A stretch of 64,000 nucleotides of DNA from Bacteroidota bacterium (GCA_022567305.1 JADFHF010000001.1:149381-213380); one strand, 5' to 3'. Shown: positions 16,831-25,552, counted from the stretch's first letter. Program-made: numbers and translations. The notes: generated by a model from the sequence alone, not told the origin.

Positions 16831-18528
16831 GTGATAACCCTCAAACGCGAATCATACGACGCCATCGTTATCGGTTCTGGAATGTCCGGGGGCTGGGCAG
16901 CCAAAGAACTCTGTGAGAAAGGGCTCAAGACGCTCGTCCTGGAGCGGGGCCGCGGAGTCGAGCACGGAACAGACTACATCACGGAGCACAAACAACCGTG
17001 GGAACTCCCCCATCGAGGTCAAACACCTCCTGCGCTAGCTGAGCGTGATTACGCGGTACAGAAGGAGGTATATCTGTTCGACGAGTCCACGAGACACTTT
17101 TTTATCAATGACCGACTGAATCCCTATAAACAGAAAAAGCCTTTCTCCTGGATCAGGGGGAACCAGGTCGGCGGTCGATCTCTGTTGTGGGCACGTCAGT
17201 GTTATCGCTGGAGCGATCTAGATTTCGAGGCCAATGCCCGTGATGGACACGGTGTCGACTGGCCCATACGTTATACAGACATCGCTCCCTGGTACGATTA
17301 TGTTGAATCCTTTGTTGGAATCTCGGGCGAAGCGCTCGGCCTGCCGCAGTTGCCGGATGGTAAGTTCCAGAAACCCATGGAAATGAATGTGGTAGAGCGG
17401 CATCTCAAGGGCCGCATTGAGAACTCGTTTCCGGGTAGAAGAATGACCATTGGACGCTGTGCCGTTCTGACGGAGGAGCTGAATGGCCGTGCACCCTGTC
17501 ACTATTGTGGGGAATGCGAAAGAGGATGCTCGACCCGCTCTTATTTCAGCAGCCTATCCGTAACGCTCCCGGCAGCCATGGCAACCGGCAACTTGACGCT
17601 GCGACCTCACAGCAACGTTCATTCGATCATCTACGACGAAGAACGCGATCGGGCAACCGGTGTCCGGGTCGTGGACTACGAGTCCAAGGAGGTCCTCGAG
17701 TTTGATGGACAGATCATTTTCATGTGTGCATCCTGCATTGGTACGACACAGATCATGATGAACTCGAAGAGTCTGCGGTTTCCCGACGGCATCGCCAATT
17801 CAAGCGGCGCGCTCGGGCACTACCTCATGGATCATCATGAACTCACGTCGAGTGCGGTGATCGACGGATTTGAAGACGATTATTACGAAGGGAAAAGACC
17901 CAACGGCGTCTATATTCCTCGATTTCGGAACGTAGATGAACAGTCTTCGCGAAATGATTATGTACGTGGATTCGGGTTTCAGGCAGGTGCGTTTCGAATG
18001 GGATGGGGCCGCGGAGCAAGCGAGCCTGGGTTTGGAATCGATCTCAAAGAAAAACTCCGCTCACCGGGACCCTGGGCGATGTGGATGTCGGGTTTTGGAG
18101 AAGCGCTGCCTGTCTTTGAGAATCAGGTGTCGTTATCAGAGGAACGCGATGAGTGGGGATTACCCATCGTGGAAATCGACTGCGCTTATACCCCAAATGC
18201 GTATGCAATGCGAGAGGATATTGCGGTGTGTATTCGTGAGATGTACGAAGCCGCAGGATTTCACTCGATAGAGATTGGCGACATTCCAAATGTCGTTCCG
18301 GGAATCGCCATCCACGAAATGGGCACGGCCAGGATGGGTCGTGATCCAAAAACATCGGTGCTCAACGCCTTCAACCAGTGCCACGACGTGCCCAATTTGT
18401 TCGTGACGGACGGCGCATGCATGACCTCATCGGCGTGTCAAAATCCATCCATCACCTACATGGCTCTCACAGCCAGAGCTGTAGACTTCGCCGTGACGGC
18501 GATGAAACGAGGGGATCTATACTCTTAA
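16831..18528 (+). CDS. GMC family oxidoreductase with ferredoxin-type cysteine motif
   Basis: A 565-residue FAD-dependent glucose-methanol-choline oxidoreductase, probably oxidising a sugar or alcohol. The dinucleotide site is AIVIGSGMSGGWAAKEL (residues 11-27), followed by LVLERGRGVEHGTD and GGRSLLWARQCYRWS at the flavin. The C-terminal catalytic part has HEMGTARMGRDPKTSV and LFVTDGACMTSSACQNPS. Near residue 215 the sequence CHYCGECERGC gives CxxCxxCxxxC, the spacing of a [4Fe-4S] ferredoxin site; similar clusters of cysteines occur in this subfamily. It has no export signal, so it is probably carried out with the Tat subunit encoded 30 nt upstream. The start is GTG 16831; the nearby ATG at 16820 is closed at once by that reading frame. 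Confidence 0.93.
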   Translation: MITLKRESYDAIVIGSGMSGGWAAKELCEKGLKTLVLERGRGVEHGTDYITEHKQPWELPHRGQTPPALAERDYAVQKEVYLFDESTRHFFINDRLNPYKQKKPFSWIRGNQVGGRSLLWARQCYRWSDLDFEANARDGHGVDWPIRYTDIAPWYDYVESFVGISGEALGLPQLPDGKFQKPMEMNVVERHLKGRIENSFPGRRMTIGRCAVLTEELNGRAPCHYCGECERGCSTRSYFSSLSVTLPAAMATGNLTLRPHSNVHSIIYDEERDRATGVRVVDYESKEVLEFDGQIIFMCASCIGTTQIMMNSKSLRFPDGIANSSGALGHYLMDHHELTSSAVIDGFEDDYYEGKRPNGVYIPRFRNVDEQSSRNDYVRGFGFQAGAFRMGWGRGASEPGFGIDLKEKLRSPGPWAMWMSGFGEALPVFENQVSLSEERDEWGLPIVEIDCAYTPNAYAMREDIAVCIREMYEAAGFHSIEIGDIPNVVPGIAIHEMGTARMGRDPKTSVLNAFNQCHDVPNLFVTDGACMTSSACQNPSITYMALTARAVDFAVTAMKRGDLYS

Positions 18529-18531
18529 GCC

Positions 18532-19311
18532 CTACGTGAAGAGGAGTTTGCGAGCGAGAAGGACAAGAGCGATTAGGATCACGATCCCCAGAATACGTTG
18601 AATCACTTTCGGCTCGACTCGCGCAGCGCCGAAATACGATCCACCGAACCCTCCGATGACTACCGCACCAATTAAGGGTAAATAGTCGGAAAATGTTATC
18701 TCGTGAAACTGGACACGTGCCAGAATTCCGAAGAGTGAATTGATCCAGATGAAGATCGCGCCCGTTGCTGCCGCTTCCTTCTCCTTTCCCAGCCCGAACA
18801 AAATAATAAGAGGAACGAGATAGATCCCGCCTCCAATGCCTACGGTGCCAGCCAGAAATCCCAGAATTCCGCCGAGTCCAAAAGGCAATATTTTCTTGAC
18901 CCGGTCACTGAGCTCAAATCCCAGTTCGAGATCGTCAACCAGATAAATGCGAGCAGCCACGAAAATGAGTGAGCCGAGGAGAAGCCACCCAAAGATCGTC
19001 TGGCTCAGGTGCAAGGAACCTCCCAGATAGGCCATCGGAATCGACGTGACCAGAAACGGCCAGATGAGACCAAAACGTGCGTGTTTGTGCCGGATAAAAT
19101 TGATGCTCCCGGCGAATGTGACGATCAGGTTCAGGCTCAGCGACACGGTCGGAATCACGACATAACTGACACCGAAAATGGTCAAGAGAGCCGTATAAGA
19201 CGATCCTCCACCGAGACCGACCGAGGAGTACATAAACGCAATCCCGAGAAAGAGAGTTGCCACGATCCATATTGAAACGTCGCCGGTCGGACCGAATAGA
19301 GAGATCTCCAC
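18532..19311 (-). CDS. TauE/SafE family membrane transporter
   Basis: A 259-residue permease of the TauE/SafE (DUF81) family, whose studied members export sulfite or sulfonates. About eight hydrophobic segments are present. The first half carries GIAFMYSSVGLGGGSSYTALL and the second half has the related FLAGTVGIGGGIYLVPLIIL, the internal repeat typical of this fold. The ending RILGIVILIALVLLARKLL is the usual last helix. It converges with the GMC gene (3 nt between stops) and is followed on the same strand by the DUF2652 gene upstream of it at 19344. Substrate not deducible. Confidence 0.88.
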   Translation of the reverse strand: MEISLFGPTGDVSIWIVATLFLGIAFMYSSVGLGGGSSYTALLTIFGVSYVVIPTVSLSLNLIVTFAGSINFIRHKHARFGLIWPFLVTSIPMAYLGGSLHLSQTIFGWLLLGSLIFVAARIYLVDDLELGFELSDRVKKILPFGLGGILGFLAGTVGIGGGIYLVPLIILFGLGKEKEAAATGAIFIWINSLFGILARVQFHEITFSDYLPLIGAVVIGGFGGSYFGAARVEPKVIQRILGIVILIALVLLARKLLFT

Positions 19312-19343
19312 TGTTCACGGATGTCTTCGTGTTTCTCGAACGC

Positions 19344-20438
19344 CTAGCCAGCGCCGTTGGTCGTCAGCGATAGACGATCAACATATTCCTTAAAACTATC
19401 CAAGGCCGTCGAAATCTGCCTCTTTGCAAAAATTCGAAAGATCGGCGTAAGCAAGCTGGCCGGAAACGCTTTTTTATGATAGTGGAATTCCCGTCTGATT
19501 CGAGTTCCCGTTCCTTCTGCTTCCAGGAGTGTAAAAAGCGCGAGATCTTTTACGAACGGAGGATCCATCAATCGTTCCCCATAAACCAGTTTGTTTGGGC
19601 CGTAATCAGCCGTTATCGTCTCGAAATCGAGCAAATCGCCTCGTACGACGCATTGGTGGCGCATACCTGTCCGATTAACACGATCCGATTCAAAGTTCAA
19701 TTGTTCCACTCCTTTCGTCCAGTCCAAGCGGATGTTCAGATTGCTGATGAGTTCATACGATTCCGAGACCGGCCGATTGACAAACACCTCCTTCGCGATC
19801 GGATTCGGCATGCGTTCGAAGTCCTCAATTTGCTCAGGCACTGGAACGCGGTCATGTAAATCGGTCATGGCCGCAAATCGAAAACTGACCTCACCGATCT
19901 CGTCATAAGAATCAGAGCTCGATTTGAAATCCACCCAAGAAGGCAAGGCTGACTCGGCATATGGCGACGATCGTTCCGCCAAATTCTCGGTCACAAGCAA
20001 ATATTCGTCCATAGGCACCGAATTTTTCAGTAATCGGTGTACGAGGATCATGTCGGGGCCATACGGTTTGTGAAACTCTTTGACCTTGATGAACTCCAGA
20101 GGACCGGCGTGGGCGACAATTTTCAGAGAAAGCGACTGCGCTGACGAACACGCTCCACAGTGACAGATTCGTCTCGATTCATACTGCTTCAGCTGCGTGT
20201 GAAATCGAACGAACATTCGCTCAGCCAGCGTCGCAATCCGGGGAACCGAGGGCACGACGTCTTTCAGATAAAAGAGAATCGCATCTCCCTCAATTTCGGC
20301 GACAGTGAGACCCAGATCGTCAGCGTCGATGATCGATTCCAACAACTCCGACACGATGTGTCGTCCGTGTTCAAGCTCGATTTCGTTAACGAATCGCGTA
20401 AAACCGGAAATGTCTGGAATCAGTAACAGTGAATGCAT
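19344..20438 (-). CDS. DUF2652 (cyclase-like) protein with SRPBCC domain
   Basis: A two-domain cytosolic protein of 364 residues. The N-terminal part (about 1-190) is DUF2652, which resembles class III nucleotide cyclase domains: it starts LLIPDISGFTRFVNEIELEH, has VAEIEGDAILFYLK and ends with RLLKNSVPMDEYLLVTE. A CxCxxC cluster (ICHCGAC) near residue 93 is unusual in cyclases and may bind metal. The C-terminal part (about 215-345) reads as an SRPBCC/polyketide-cyclase-like ligand pocket: EVFVNRPVSESYELISN, LDWTKGVEQL and a last helix LDSFKEYVDRL. The pairing suggests a sensor, but whether it has cyclase activity cannot be told. It is probably transcribed with the serine hydrolase at 20497-22056 (58-nt gap). 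Confidence 0.8.
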   Translation of the reverse strand: MHSLLLIPDISGFTRFVNEIELEHGRHIVSELLESIIDADDLGLTVAEIEGDAILFYLKDVVPSVPRIATLAERMFVRFHTQLKQYESRRICHCGACSSAQSLSLKIVAHAGPLEFIKVKEFHKPYGPDMILVHRLLKNSVPMDEYLLVTENLAERSSPYAESALPSWVDFKSSSDSYDEIGEVSFRFAAMTDLHDRVPVPEQIEDFERMPNPIAKEVFVNRPVSESYELISNLNIRLDWTKGVEQLNFESDRVNRTGMRHQCVVRGDLLDFETITADYGPNKLVYGERLMDPPFVKDLALFTLLEAEGTGTRIRREFHYHKKAFPASLLTPIFRIFAKRQISTALDSFKEYVDRLSLTTNGAG

Positions 20439-20496
20439 TCAGTTCTAGCTCTATTTGCATTGAGTTGCAATCAGCTGCAAGGAATTACGGTCATGA

Positions 20497-22056
20497 TCAC
20501 TCTATAGGTCTCAGCCGAAGATGATGAAAGTCGAAACTGAAGTCCGTAGCCCGTGAAACCGCACGCATTCTCGCCTGATAAACGGATCCATCCGCATTCA
20601 AATCAAAGATGACGAAAGAATCTGCACGCAGCTCCCGATCATCCCATTTTGCGATGAACGTATCATTCATATAGTGAATGAGATCTCCAACCAAACTCGG
20701 CGTGTGTGCAAAGCGAATGCGCAGGCCGTCTTCCCCGTGCTCCATAATGATATTTCCGTACCAGATGTCCTGATACACTCCGGTATAGGCGTCAAGAGAG
20801 AGCGATGGACGGGTCGCTGCAGGTGGAACGAGTAGAGACGCATCATCAACCGACGGTACCGACGCTTTGATCCGTTCGCGCACGGTCTGAAACGCCTGTA
20901 ACCAATCCGTGTCGGAGACTCCCAGATAATGGTCCAGGATGTAGTGTGTAATTGAATTATAGGCATCGCCAGACTCCTGATTGGTAAACACCGCGACACC
21001 TAGTTTCAGTTCGGGAATCATAGCCACGCGAGAGGCATATCCCGGCAGAAATCCCGTATGCGTTACGAGTTTCTTCCCTCGATAGTCACGTATTCCGAAG
21101 CCCAAAGCATATCCATTAAAATTGGTTTTCAATGGCGACAATTCAGGAGCCGGAGTGCCTGATGGAATGGGAGTCACTATGGACCACAATTCCCGGGTTA
21201 TCCGTGGAGAGAAAAGTCGGCGGTCCTGCGCCACCCTCCCTGAATCCAGTTGCACAACCAGCCACTTCGCAATGTCGACGGCGTTTGAATTAATTCCACC
21301 GGCCGGATTGGTATTGTCACTCTGAAACGGCTGAACGATTTTCACTTCGCCACCGATGGGTGCATGGGTGGTTGCAGTGTTGCGGCCCACCCCGGAAATA
21401 GAGTGTCGCACGTTGCTTTCCGACATGCCAAGAGGTACCAGAATGCGTGACTCGATAAAGTCTTCCCAGGACTGCCCACTGACTGCCTCGATCACCTCAC
21501 CGGCGACTATGTACAGCACATTGTCGTAGGCGTACGCACTCCGGAAACTGGTTTTTAGAGGCAAGTAACGAAGGCGACGTACGATTTCCTTTCGGTCGTA
21601 GTCGGTCGGCGGCCACCACATCAGATCCCCGGCGCCGAGAGCAAGGCCACTTCGGTGAACCAACAGATCGCGAATGGTCATTTCACGCGTGACAAACGGA
21701 TCGGACATCCTGAACCAGGGCAGGTAGTCGATGACGGGAGCATTCCACTCGAGTTTACCTTCGTCGACCAGCATGCCCAATCCGGTGGCCGTGAACGCTT
21801 TCGTATTGGAAGCGATTCCAAATAGTGTGTGCTCGTCGACGGCATCGGGTTCACCAAGCATTTTGACGCCGTAACCTTTTGCGACGATCACATCACCGTC
21901 TTTGACAATCGTAACGCTTACGCCTGGAACTTCGAACGCTTCGAGTACGCGCTCAACGTACGCATCGAGATCGGACGGGGCTCGAACCTGCCCCCAAGAT
22001 GTCGCGACAAGGGTGAAAACCGCGACTGTAACCGCAACAAATCTGAGTCGAATCAT
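20497..22056 (-). CDS. Secreted serine hydrolase, class C beta-lactamase-like
   Basis: A 519-residue exported protein of the serine beta-lactamase/D-Ala-D-Ala carboxypeptidase/esterase family. A signal peptide covers about residues 1-22 (ending TSWGQ). The nucleophile motif SxxK is S83-NTK86 in LFGIASNTKAFTATGLG. The second motif is Y177-D-N179 in YAYDNVLYIVAG, and the third is HTGFLPG. A C-terminal domain of about 100 residues (LDAYTGVYQDIWYGNIIMEH onward) is the DUF3471-like beta domain common in these enzymes. Homologues are mostly esterases or peptidases rather than antibiotic-resistance enzymes. All catalytic residues are present. Its substrate is not deducible. Confidence 0.92.
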   Translation of the reverse strand: MIRLRFVAVTVAVFTLVATSWGQVRAPSDLDAYVERVLEAFEVPGVSVTIVKDGDVIVAKGYGVKMLGEPDAVDEHTLFGIASNTKAFTATGLGMLVDEGKLEWNAPVIDYLPWFRMSDPFVTREMTIRDLLVHRSGLALGAGDLMWWPPTDYDRKEIVRRLRYLPLKTSFRSAYAYDNVLYIVAGEVIEAVSGQSWEDFIESRILVPLGMSESNVRHSISGVGRNTATTHAPIGGEVKIVQPFQSDNTNPAGGINSNAVDIAKWLVVQLDSGRVAQDRRLFSPRITRELWSIVTPIPSGTPAPELSPLKTNFNGYALGFGIRDYRGKKLVTHTGFLPGYASRVAMIPELKLGVAVFTNQESGDAYNSITHYILDHYLGVSDTDWLQAFQTVRERIKASVPSVDDASLLVPPAATRPSLSLDAYTGVYQDIWYGNIIMEHGEDGLRIRFAHTPSLVGDLIHYMNDTFIAKWDDRELRADSFVIFDLNADGSVYQARMRAVSRATDFSFDFHHLRLRPIE

Positions 22057-22410
22057 TTTCCAATCTCCCGTTCAGCGCCTTAGATGAGGTTTTGTAGGCA
22101 CCAGTTTAGACGCGATGGGGTCAAGAAAGCAAGCAGGAAACACTTAATTAGAGCAGGATTTTACAATCACGAAAGTAGCTCCTTGCGCAATGTTGTGTTC
22201 TGCTTTCGCACGAGTTCGATTCGATCAAGGCGAAGATGAACCCGAGTTCAGCTTGCTGTATTGGCTGGCCTTTTCACGTTACTGATTTTCCCGACTGCTC
22301 CTCGAACGGTACGACACGCTCTCGCTAATACGCCGATTATTCAGAATAGCCAAGCTCTTTTTGAGCTGATGTATATCAAGCATCGGCTAGAAAAAATCTG
22401 AACTAAGCAC
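22057..22410. other. 354-nt intergenic region without a recognised feature
   Basis: This stretch separates the start of the serine hydrolase gene from the end of the tonB gene. Only a 31-codon frame from ATG 22191 was noted on the plus strand; it has no ribosome-binding site and no family. No terminator, palindrome or RNA gene was found. It presumably holds the promoter of the serine hydrolase gene. Confidence 0.4.
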
Positions 22411-23184
22411 CTAATTGAGCCGGAATATAACGGGTATGTGCAAGTAGACCGGAACGGGTCTCCCCCGTTGTGTCCCGGCGATAAATGTTTGAAGCATCAC
22501 CGCCCGCTCAGCTTCCTTGTCCAGACTCTCCTGAACACTTCGGACGATTATGGGATCACGCGGGGTGCCGTCCGCAGCCACAACGATTTGAACCACAACC
22601 GTGCCTTCTATGCTGGCACGGCGGGCGATTTCCGGATACTTTAATTCGGCCAAAAGTGCCTCAAACCCTCCGACCATTTCGGGCGGATTCTCGACAATCA
22701 TGAAGATTTCCGGCTCGGTATCTTCTTCGATTACAGGAGCTGGAGGCGGCGCGTCCGTGATCGCCTCTTCGAGATCCAAGAATGAGTCGAAATCCAGATC
22801 GTCGTCAGCCAGCTCGACGTCGTTGGGCACCTCAACTGGAATCGGAGGTCTTGGCGGAGGCGGTGGTTTTTCAAGCTGCTCGGTTTGAACGATCTCTTCC
22901 ATTTGCACAATTTCCTGCGCGGCAATCGTGAAGTCCTCGCTCTCTCCCAGACTAAACTTGATTTGAAATGCTCCGATGGATGCCGACAGGGCTATGACCA
23001 TTCCGAATTGTAAAATGATAAGGTACCGGGTGCGGCGAGTGCGGCGTAAATTGGACCGTTGCCTGAATCTTTCCTCGAGTTGCTCGGGAGTTAGTCCGGA
23101 AATTCCACTCTTTTGCTCGCGTATTCGGCCGAAAGTGGACCCATAAGCCGGTAGAAAATTCCCTATCAGAAAGTTCTTTCGCAT
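22411..23184 (-). CDS. tonB: Energy transducer TonB
   Basis: A 257-residue TonB-family protein, which would pass proton-motive energy from ExbB/ExbD to outer-membrane receptors. A basic cytoplasmic N-terminus of about 50 residues (unusually long) ends in NLRRTRRTRYL before a single membrane helix (LIILQFGMVIALSASIGAF). The periplasmic linker holds KPPPPPRPPIPVEVP and long acidic runs. The C-terminal domain from about residue 170 has PPEMVGGFEALLAELKYPEI, then ARRASIEGTVVVQIVVAADG and the ending PVYLHIPVIFRLN. This arrangement is typical of Bacteroidota. ExbB and ExbD are not adjacent, so it either works with distant ones or is a spare copy. Confidence 0.93.
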   Translation of the reverse strand: MRKNFLIGNFLPAYGSTFGRIREQKSGISGLTPEQLEERFRQRSNLRRTRRTRYLIILQFGMVIALSASIGAFQIKFSLGESEDFTIAAQEIVQMEEIVQTEQLEKPPPPPRPPIPVEVPNDVELADDDLDFDSFLDLEEAITDAPPPAPVIEEDTEPEIFMIVENPPEMVGGFEALLAELKYPEIARRASIEGTVVVQIVVAADGTPRDPIIVRSVQESLDKEAERAVMLQTFIAGTQRGRPVPVYLHIPVIFRLN

Positions 23185-23347
23185 CCTGAAGTTGCGATCG
23201 TGAGTGAAGATAGCGGTGCTCGCGTAAAGATTTAAACGGTAACTGCTCTTTTTGGATACAGGATTCGTTTACCGTCCTGACGAATTCAATGAACCCGCAC
23301 GGACTTCGCCCGTGGGCGGCACGAAATACACTCATAATACAGGTGAT

Positions 23348-23366
23348 TCACCCAAGAGTTGGGTGA
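23348..23366. repeat. Perfect 8-bp hairpin upstream of tonB
   Basis: TCACCCAA (23348-23355) and TTGGGTGA (23359-23366) pair perfectly around a three-base loop. A second, weaker 5-bp hairpin (CACGG/CCGTG at 23298-23314) is nearby. Both lie between the tonB start and the small frame at 23406-23607. No T-run follows on either strand, so a leader structure or operator is more likely than termination. Confidence 0.4.
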
Positions 23367-23405
23367 GAAGACAAGCCAGACGGGCGCGATGGCGCTACAT
23401 AGATC

Positions 23406-23607
23406 CTAAGCAGCCTGCTGAGAGATCAGCCTAGGACTCGACGATTTGTGAGCCAAATCGGTAACCGGAGCCAGATTTTGGCTCAAATCAGAGTCACGGA
23501 CTGCCATTTTGCGTTCTAGAAGCGTGGTTACGTAGATAGCTGATAGGCCAATGAATAAAACCGGCAGCAGCCAGCCTGCGAAGAGAATGAGCTCAAGAAT
23601 TGACATG
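23406..23607 (-). CDS. Possible small single-pass membrane protein
   Basis: A 66-residue frame from ATG 23607 with a convincing hydrophobic helix near the N-terminus (ELILFAGWLLPVLFIGLSAIY) followed by TTLLERKMAVRDSDLSQN and a polar tail. No family is recognised. The frame is open further upstream to 23777 with another hydrophobic stretch, but that extension would overlap the YjbQ gene head to head, so I prefer the shorter form. Support is the membrane helix and the otherwise empty space; the ribosome-binding site is poor. Confidence 0.35.
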
Positions 23608-23723
23608 ATGGGTAACTCAGACTTAGTAACACTAGAGGGAGAATTCTTAGTATCGCCTTTAGAGCGAGCGATCTTAAGTCGGAGCACATGGTAGATCACG
23701 ATTAATAAAATCCTCAAGAGCCA

Positions 23724-24143
23724 TTGACCCATCAAGACCAATTTAAACTCACCACGTCCGGGCACCGAGATATGCATGACGTGACCCCATTTGTCGCGAA
23801 CATCGTTGCAAAATCAGGTGTTGGAATCGGAACCGTGCATGTCCATGTAATCGGAAGCACTGGAGCTGTCGGCACGATTGAGTACGAACCCGGGCTGCAG
23901 CAAGACCTTCCCGAGATCCTCGACAAGCTGATGCCGCCGAGCCCAGAATATGGACACGAAGAGGCCTGGCACGACGGAAATGCGCACTCACACCTCCAGG
24001 CGACCACGCTGGGTCCGTCCGTCAGCGTTCCTATTTCCAACGGCGAATTAGTGTTAGGCACGTGGCAACAGATATTCTTTCTCGAATGCGACGTACGCCC
24101 CCGATCCCGAACACTGGTCGTCACCGTGATGGGAGACGAGTAA
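23724..24143 (+). CDS. YjbQ family protein (UPF0047)
   Basis: A 139-residue protein of the YjbQ/UPF0047 family, small trimeric proteins; some members have thiamine-phosphate synthase side activity. The sequence FKLTTSGHRDMHDVTPFVANI is the family start, then IEYEPGLQQDLPEILDKLMP, the histidine-rich HEEAWHDGNAHSHLQA that lines the active site, and LGTWQQIFFLECDVRPRSRT near the end. Because the conserved N-terminus needs it, I chose the TTG at 23724; the next start, ATG 23772, would remove the first family strand. An in-frame TAA at 23706 excludes a longer form. The start therefore relies on a rare codon with a weak AAGAG three bases away. Confidence 0.9.
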   Translation: MTHQDQFKLTTSGHRDMHDVTPFVANIVAKSGVGIGTVHVHVIGSTGAVGTIEYEPGLQQDLPEILDKLMPPSPEYGHEEAWHDGNAHSHLQATTLGPSVSVPISNGELVLGTWQQIFFLECDVRPRSRTLVVTVMGDE

Positions 24144-24193
24144 TTGCACTACAGTGACGAATCAAGAGACCTGTCCTACCGGTATAATCCAGT

Positions 24194-24598
24194 ATGAGAT
24201 ACTTCTCCGTCGTTCTATTACTCAGTCTAAACGGACTCGCTGGTTGTCTAATTTCCAGTGTAAATCAGTTGAGTCAGACCTGGATGTCGATATCACCGAT
24301 TCAGTGTATGGGCAATCCTTGGGAACAGGATTGGCTTGCCTCTCACGACAACGATTACGAGTCGTATCCCGCTGATCCGACTACACCAGAGCTCGAAGCA
24401 GGAGAAAAGGAAATCATTAGAGACTACTTTGCTCGCCAGGGAGTTCGCATAGAGCGACTGGATTCGAAGCAATTCGACGGCGCTGTCTGCCTTGCCTGTT
24501 CGTGTCCGGCTGGATATACGATGTTCGCCTTGATCGACGATGTAGCCAAAGATCGCATGTTGGAATTGGGGTTCGCATCGTCCATGGCACCCGACTGA
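24194..24598 (+). CDS. Small lipoprotein with CxxCxC motif
   Basis: A 134-residue protein with a lipoprotein signal (MRYFSVVLLLSLNGLAGC, lipobox LAGC at residues 15-18). The mature part has ISPIQCMGNPWEQDW, an acidic Pro-rich segment and ELEAGEKEIIRDYFARQGV. Near the C-terminus GAVCLACSCPAGYTMF gives CxxCxC, likely a metal or redox site, since the mature protein has an additional cysteine in IQCMG. I do not assign a family, though the ordered motif suggests one. It follows the YjbQ gene on the same strand and is followed by an AT-rich terminator-like hairpin. Confidence 0.75.
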   Translation: MRYFSVVLLLSLNGLAGCLISSVNQLSQTWMSISPIQCMGNPWEQDWLASHDNDYESYPADPTTPELEAGEKEIIRDYFARQGVRIERLDSKQFDGAVCLACSCPAGYTMFALIDDVAKDRMLELGFASSMAPD

Positions 24599-24647
24599 CC
24601 CTGCTCACACATCTCTCGTTCTCCCGATCTGTTCGTCATCTAACCTC

Positions 24648-24675
24648 AAACAGTTGCTTCTTGAGTACTGTTTTT
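24648..24675 (+). terminator. Possible intrinsic terminator after the CxxCxC lipoprotein gene
   Basis: AAACAGT (24648-24654) and ACTGTTT (24667-24673) pair perfectly around a 12-nt loop, and the run of T at 24671-24675 overlaps the right arm. The stem is AT-rich and the loop large, so it would be weak. Its position 50 nt after the stop codon of the lipoprotein gene supports the call. Confidence 0.4.
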
Positions 24676-24779
24676 GCAGATTGAACGACCATGCGTCGCT
24701 TCGGGACATCCCACTGTATGTTCTTGAAGGATGGCGTATTGAGGAAGGATAACCCTTGCCCTGTTAAACCAATCAATTA

Positions 24780-25526
24780 ATGACAATGAGAAAGCTATCG
24801 CTGCTTATTATTCCCCTACTTTTCGTTACGACATTTGAATCGAATGCACAATCAAACAACATTGCCCAAATTTGGGAAATGGTACCCATTTTTGGTCACG
24901 CCGGAATGGTCGAAGACGCTCTCAAAGAACACGTGTTGTGGAGAAATGCCCACGGTGACACGTGGAATTGGGACGTGTTCCAAGTCGTTACCGGGGAGAA
25001 TTATAACACCTTTTACGCCCGGTCAGGGAGCCATACTTGGGCTGATTTTGACAGTTATAATCTTGAAGGCGCAAGTGAGCATTTCCAGGCTACCGTTCAA
25101 CCACACTTACAATCTGTCTCCAATTCGATTTCGGCAGGCGATACGACGAATGTCTACTTCCCCCCCGATGGCGAGTTCAATCTTCTCACGGTTGTGTCGT
25201 ACGACGTCATAGGATCCAAGCGGATTGCCTTAACTGACGCCTTGGGCAAATTCTCTGAAGCTCTCAGAAAAAGAGGTACGAGCTTCTATCATGCATTCTA
25301 TTGGACTGTGGCCGGTGGTGATGGGACCAACGATCTCACCGGCGTATTCCCAGCAGACACCTGGGCAGACTTTGAGGATCCGGATCCCAATATCATGCAG
25401 ATAATGATGGAAGAGTATGGCGAAGAAGCCATGGGAATCTTTGAGGCATTTACGTCAGCAGTTCGTAATGAACGGACCATGATTCTCTTGCACCGTAAAG
25501 ATTTATCGTCAGACACCGTTGAATAA
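24780..25526 (+). CDS. Secreted protein with two related alpha-beta repeats
   Basis: A 248-residue protein with a signal peptide (MRKLSLLIIPLLFVTTFESNAQ) that I do not assign to a named family. The mature part seems to be an internal duplication. The first half runs from QIWEMVPIFGHAGMVEDALKE to ARSGSHTWADFD, and the second from VVSYDVIGSKRIALTDAL to FPADTWADFE. Each half ends in TWADFD/E after a tryptophan- and tyrosine-rich strand region. The pattern is that of a dimeric alpha-beta barrel such as ABM or EthD-like domains, but that is inference. It is monocistronic, ending at a strong terminator (25553-25585). The start could also be ATG 24786. Confidence 0.75.
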   Translation: MTMRKLSLLIIPLLFVTTFESNAQSNNIAQIWEMVPIFGHAGMVEDALKEHVLWRNAHGDTWNWDVFQVVTGENYNTFYARSGSHTWADFDSYNLEGASEHFQATVQPHLQSVSNSISAGDTTNVYFPPDGEFNLLTVVSYDVIGSKRIALTDALGKFSEALRKRGTSFYHAFYWTVAGGDGTNDLTGVFPADTWADFEDPDPNIMQIMMEEYGEEAMGIFEAFTSAVRNERTMILLHRKDLSSDTVE

Positions 25527-25552
25527 TCGTTAGAATACCGACTTCCAATAAG

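Noticed and set aside
22191..22286. 31-codon frame in the serine hydrolase/tonB gap
   Set aside because: No ribosome-binding site, no family, and the length is expected by chance.
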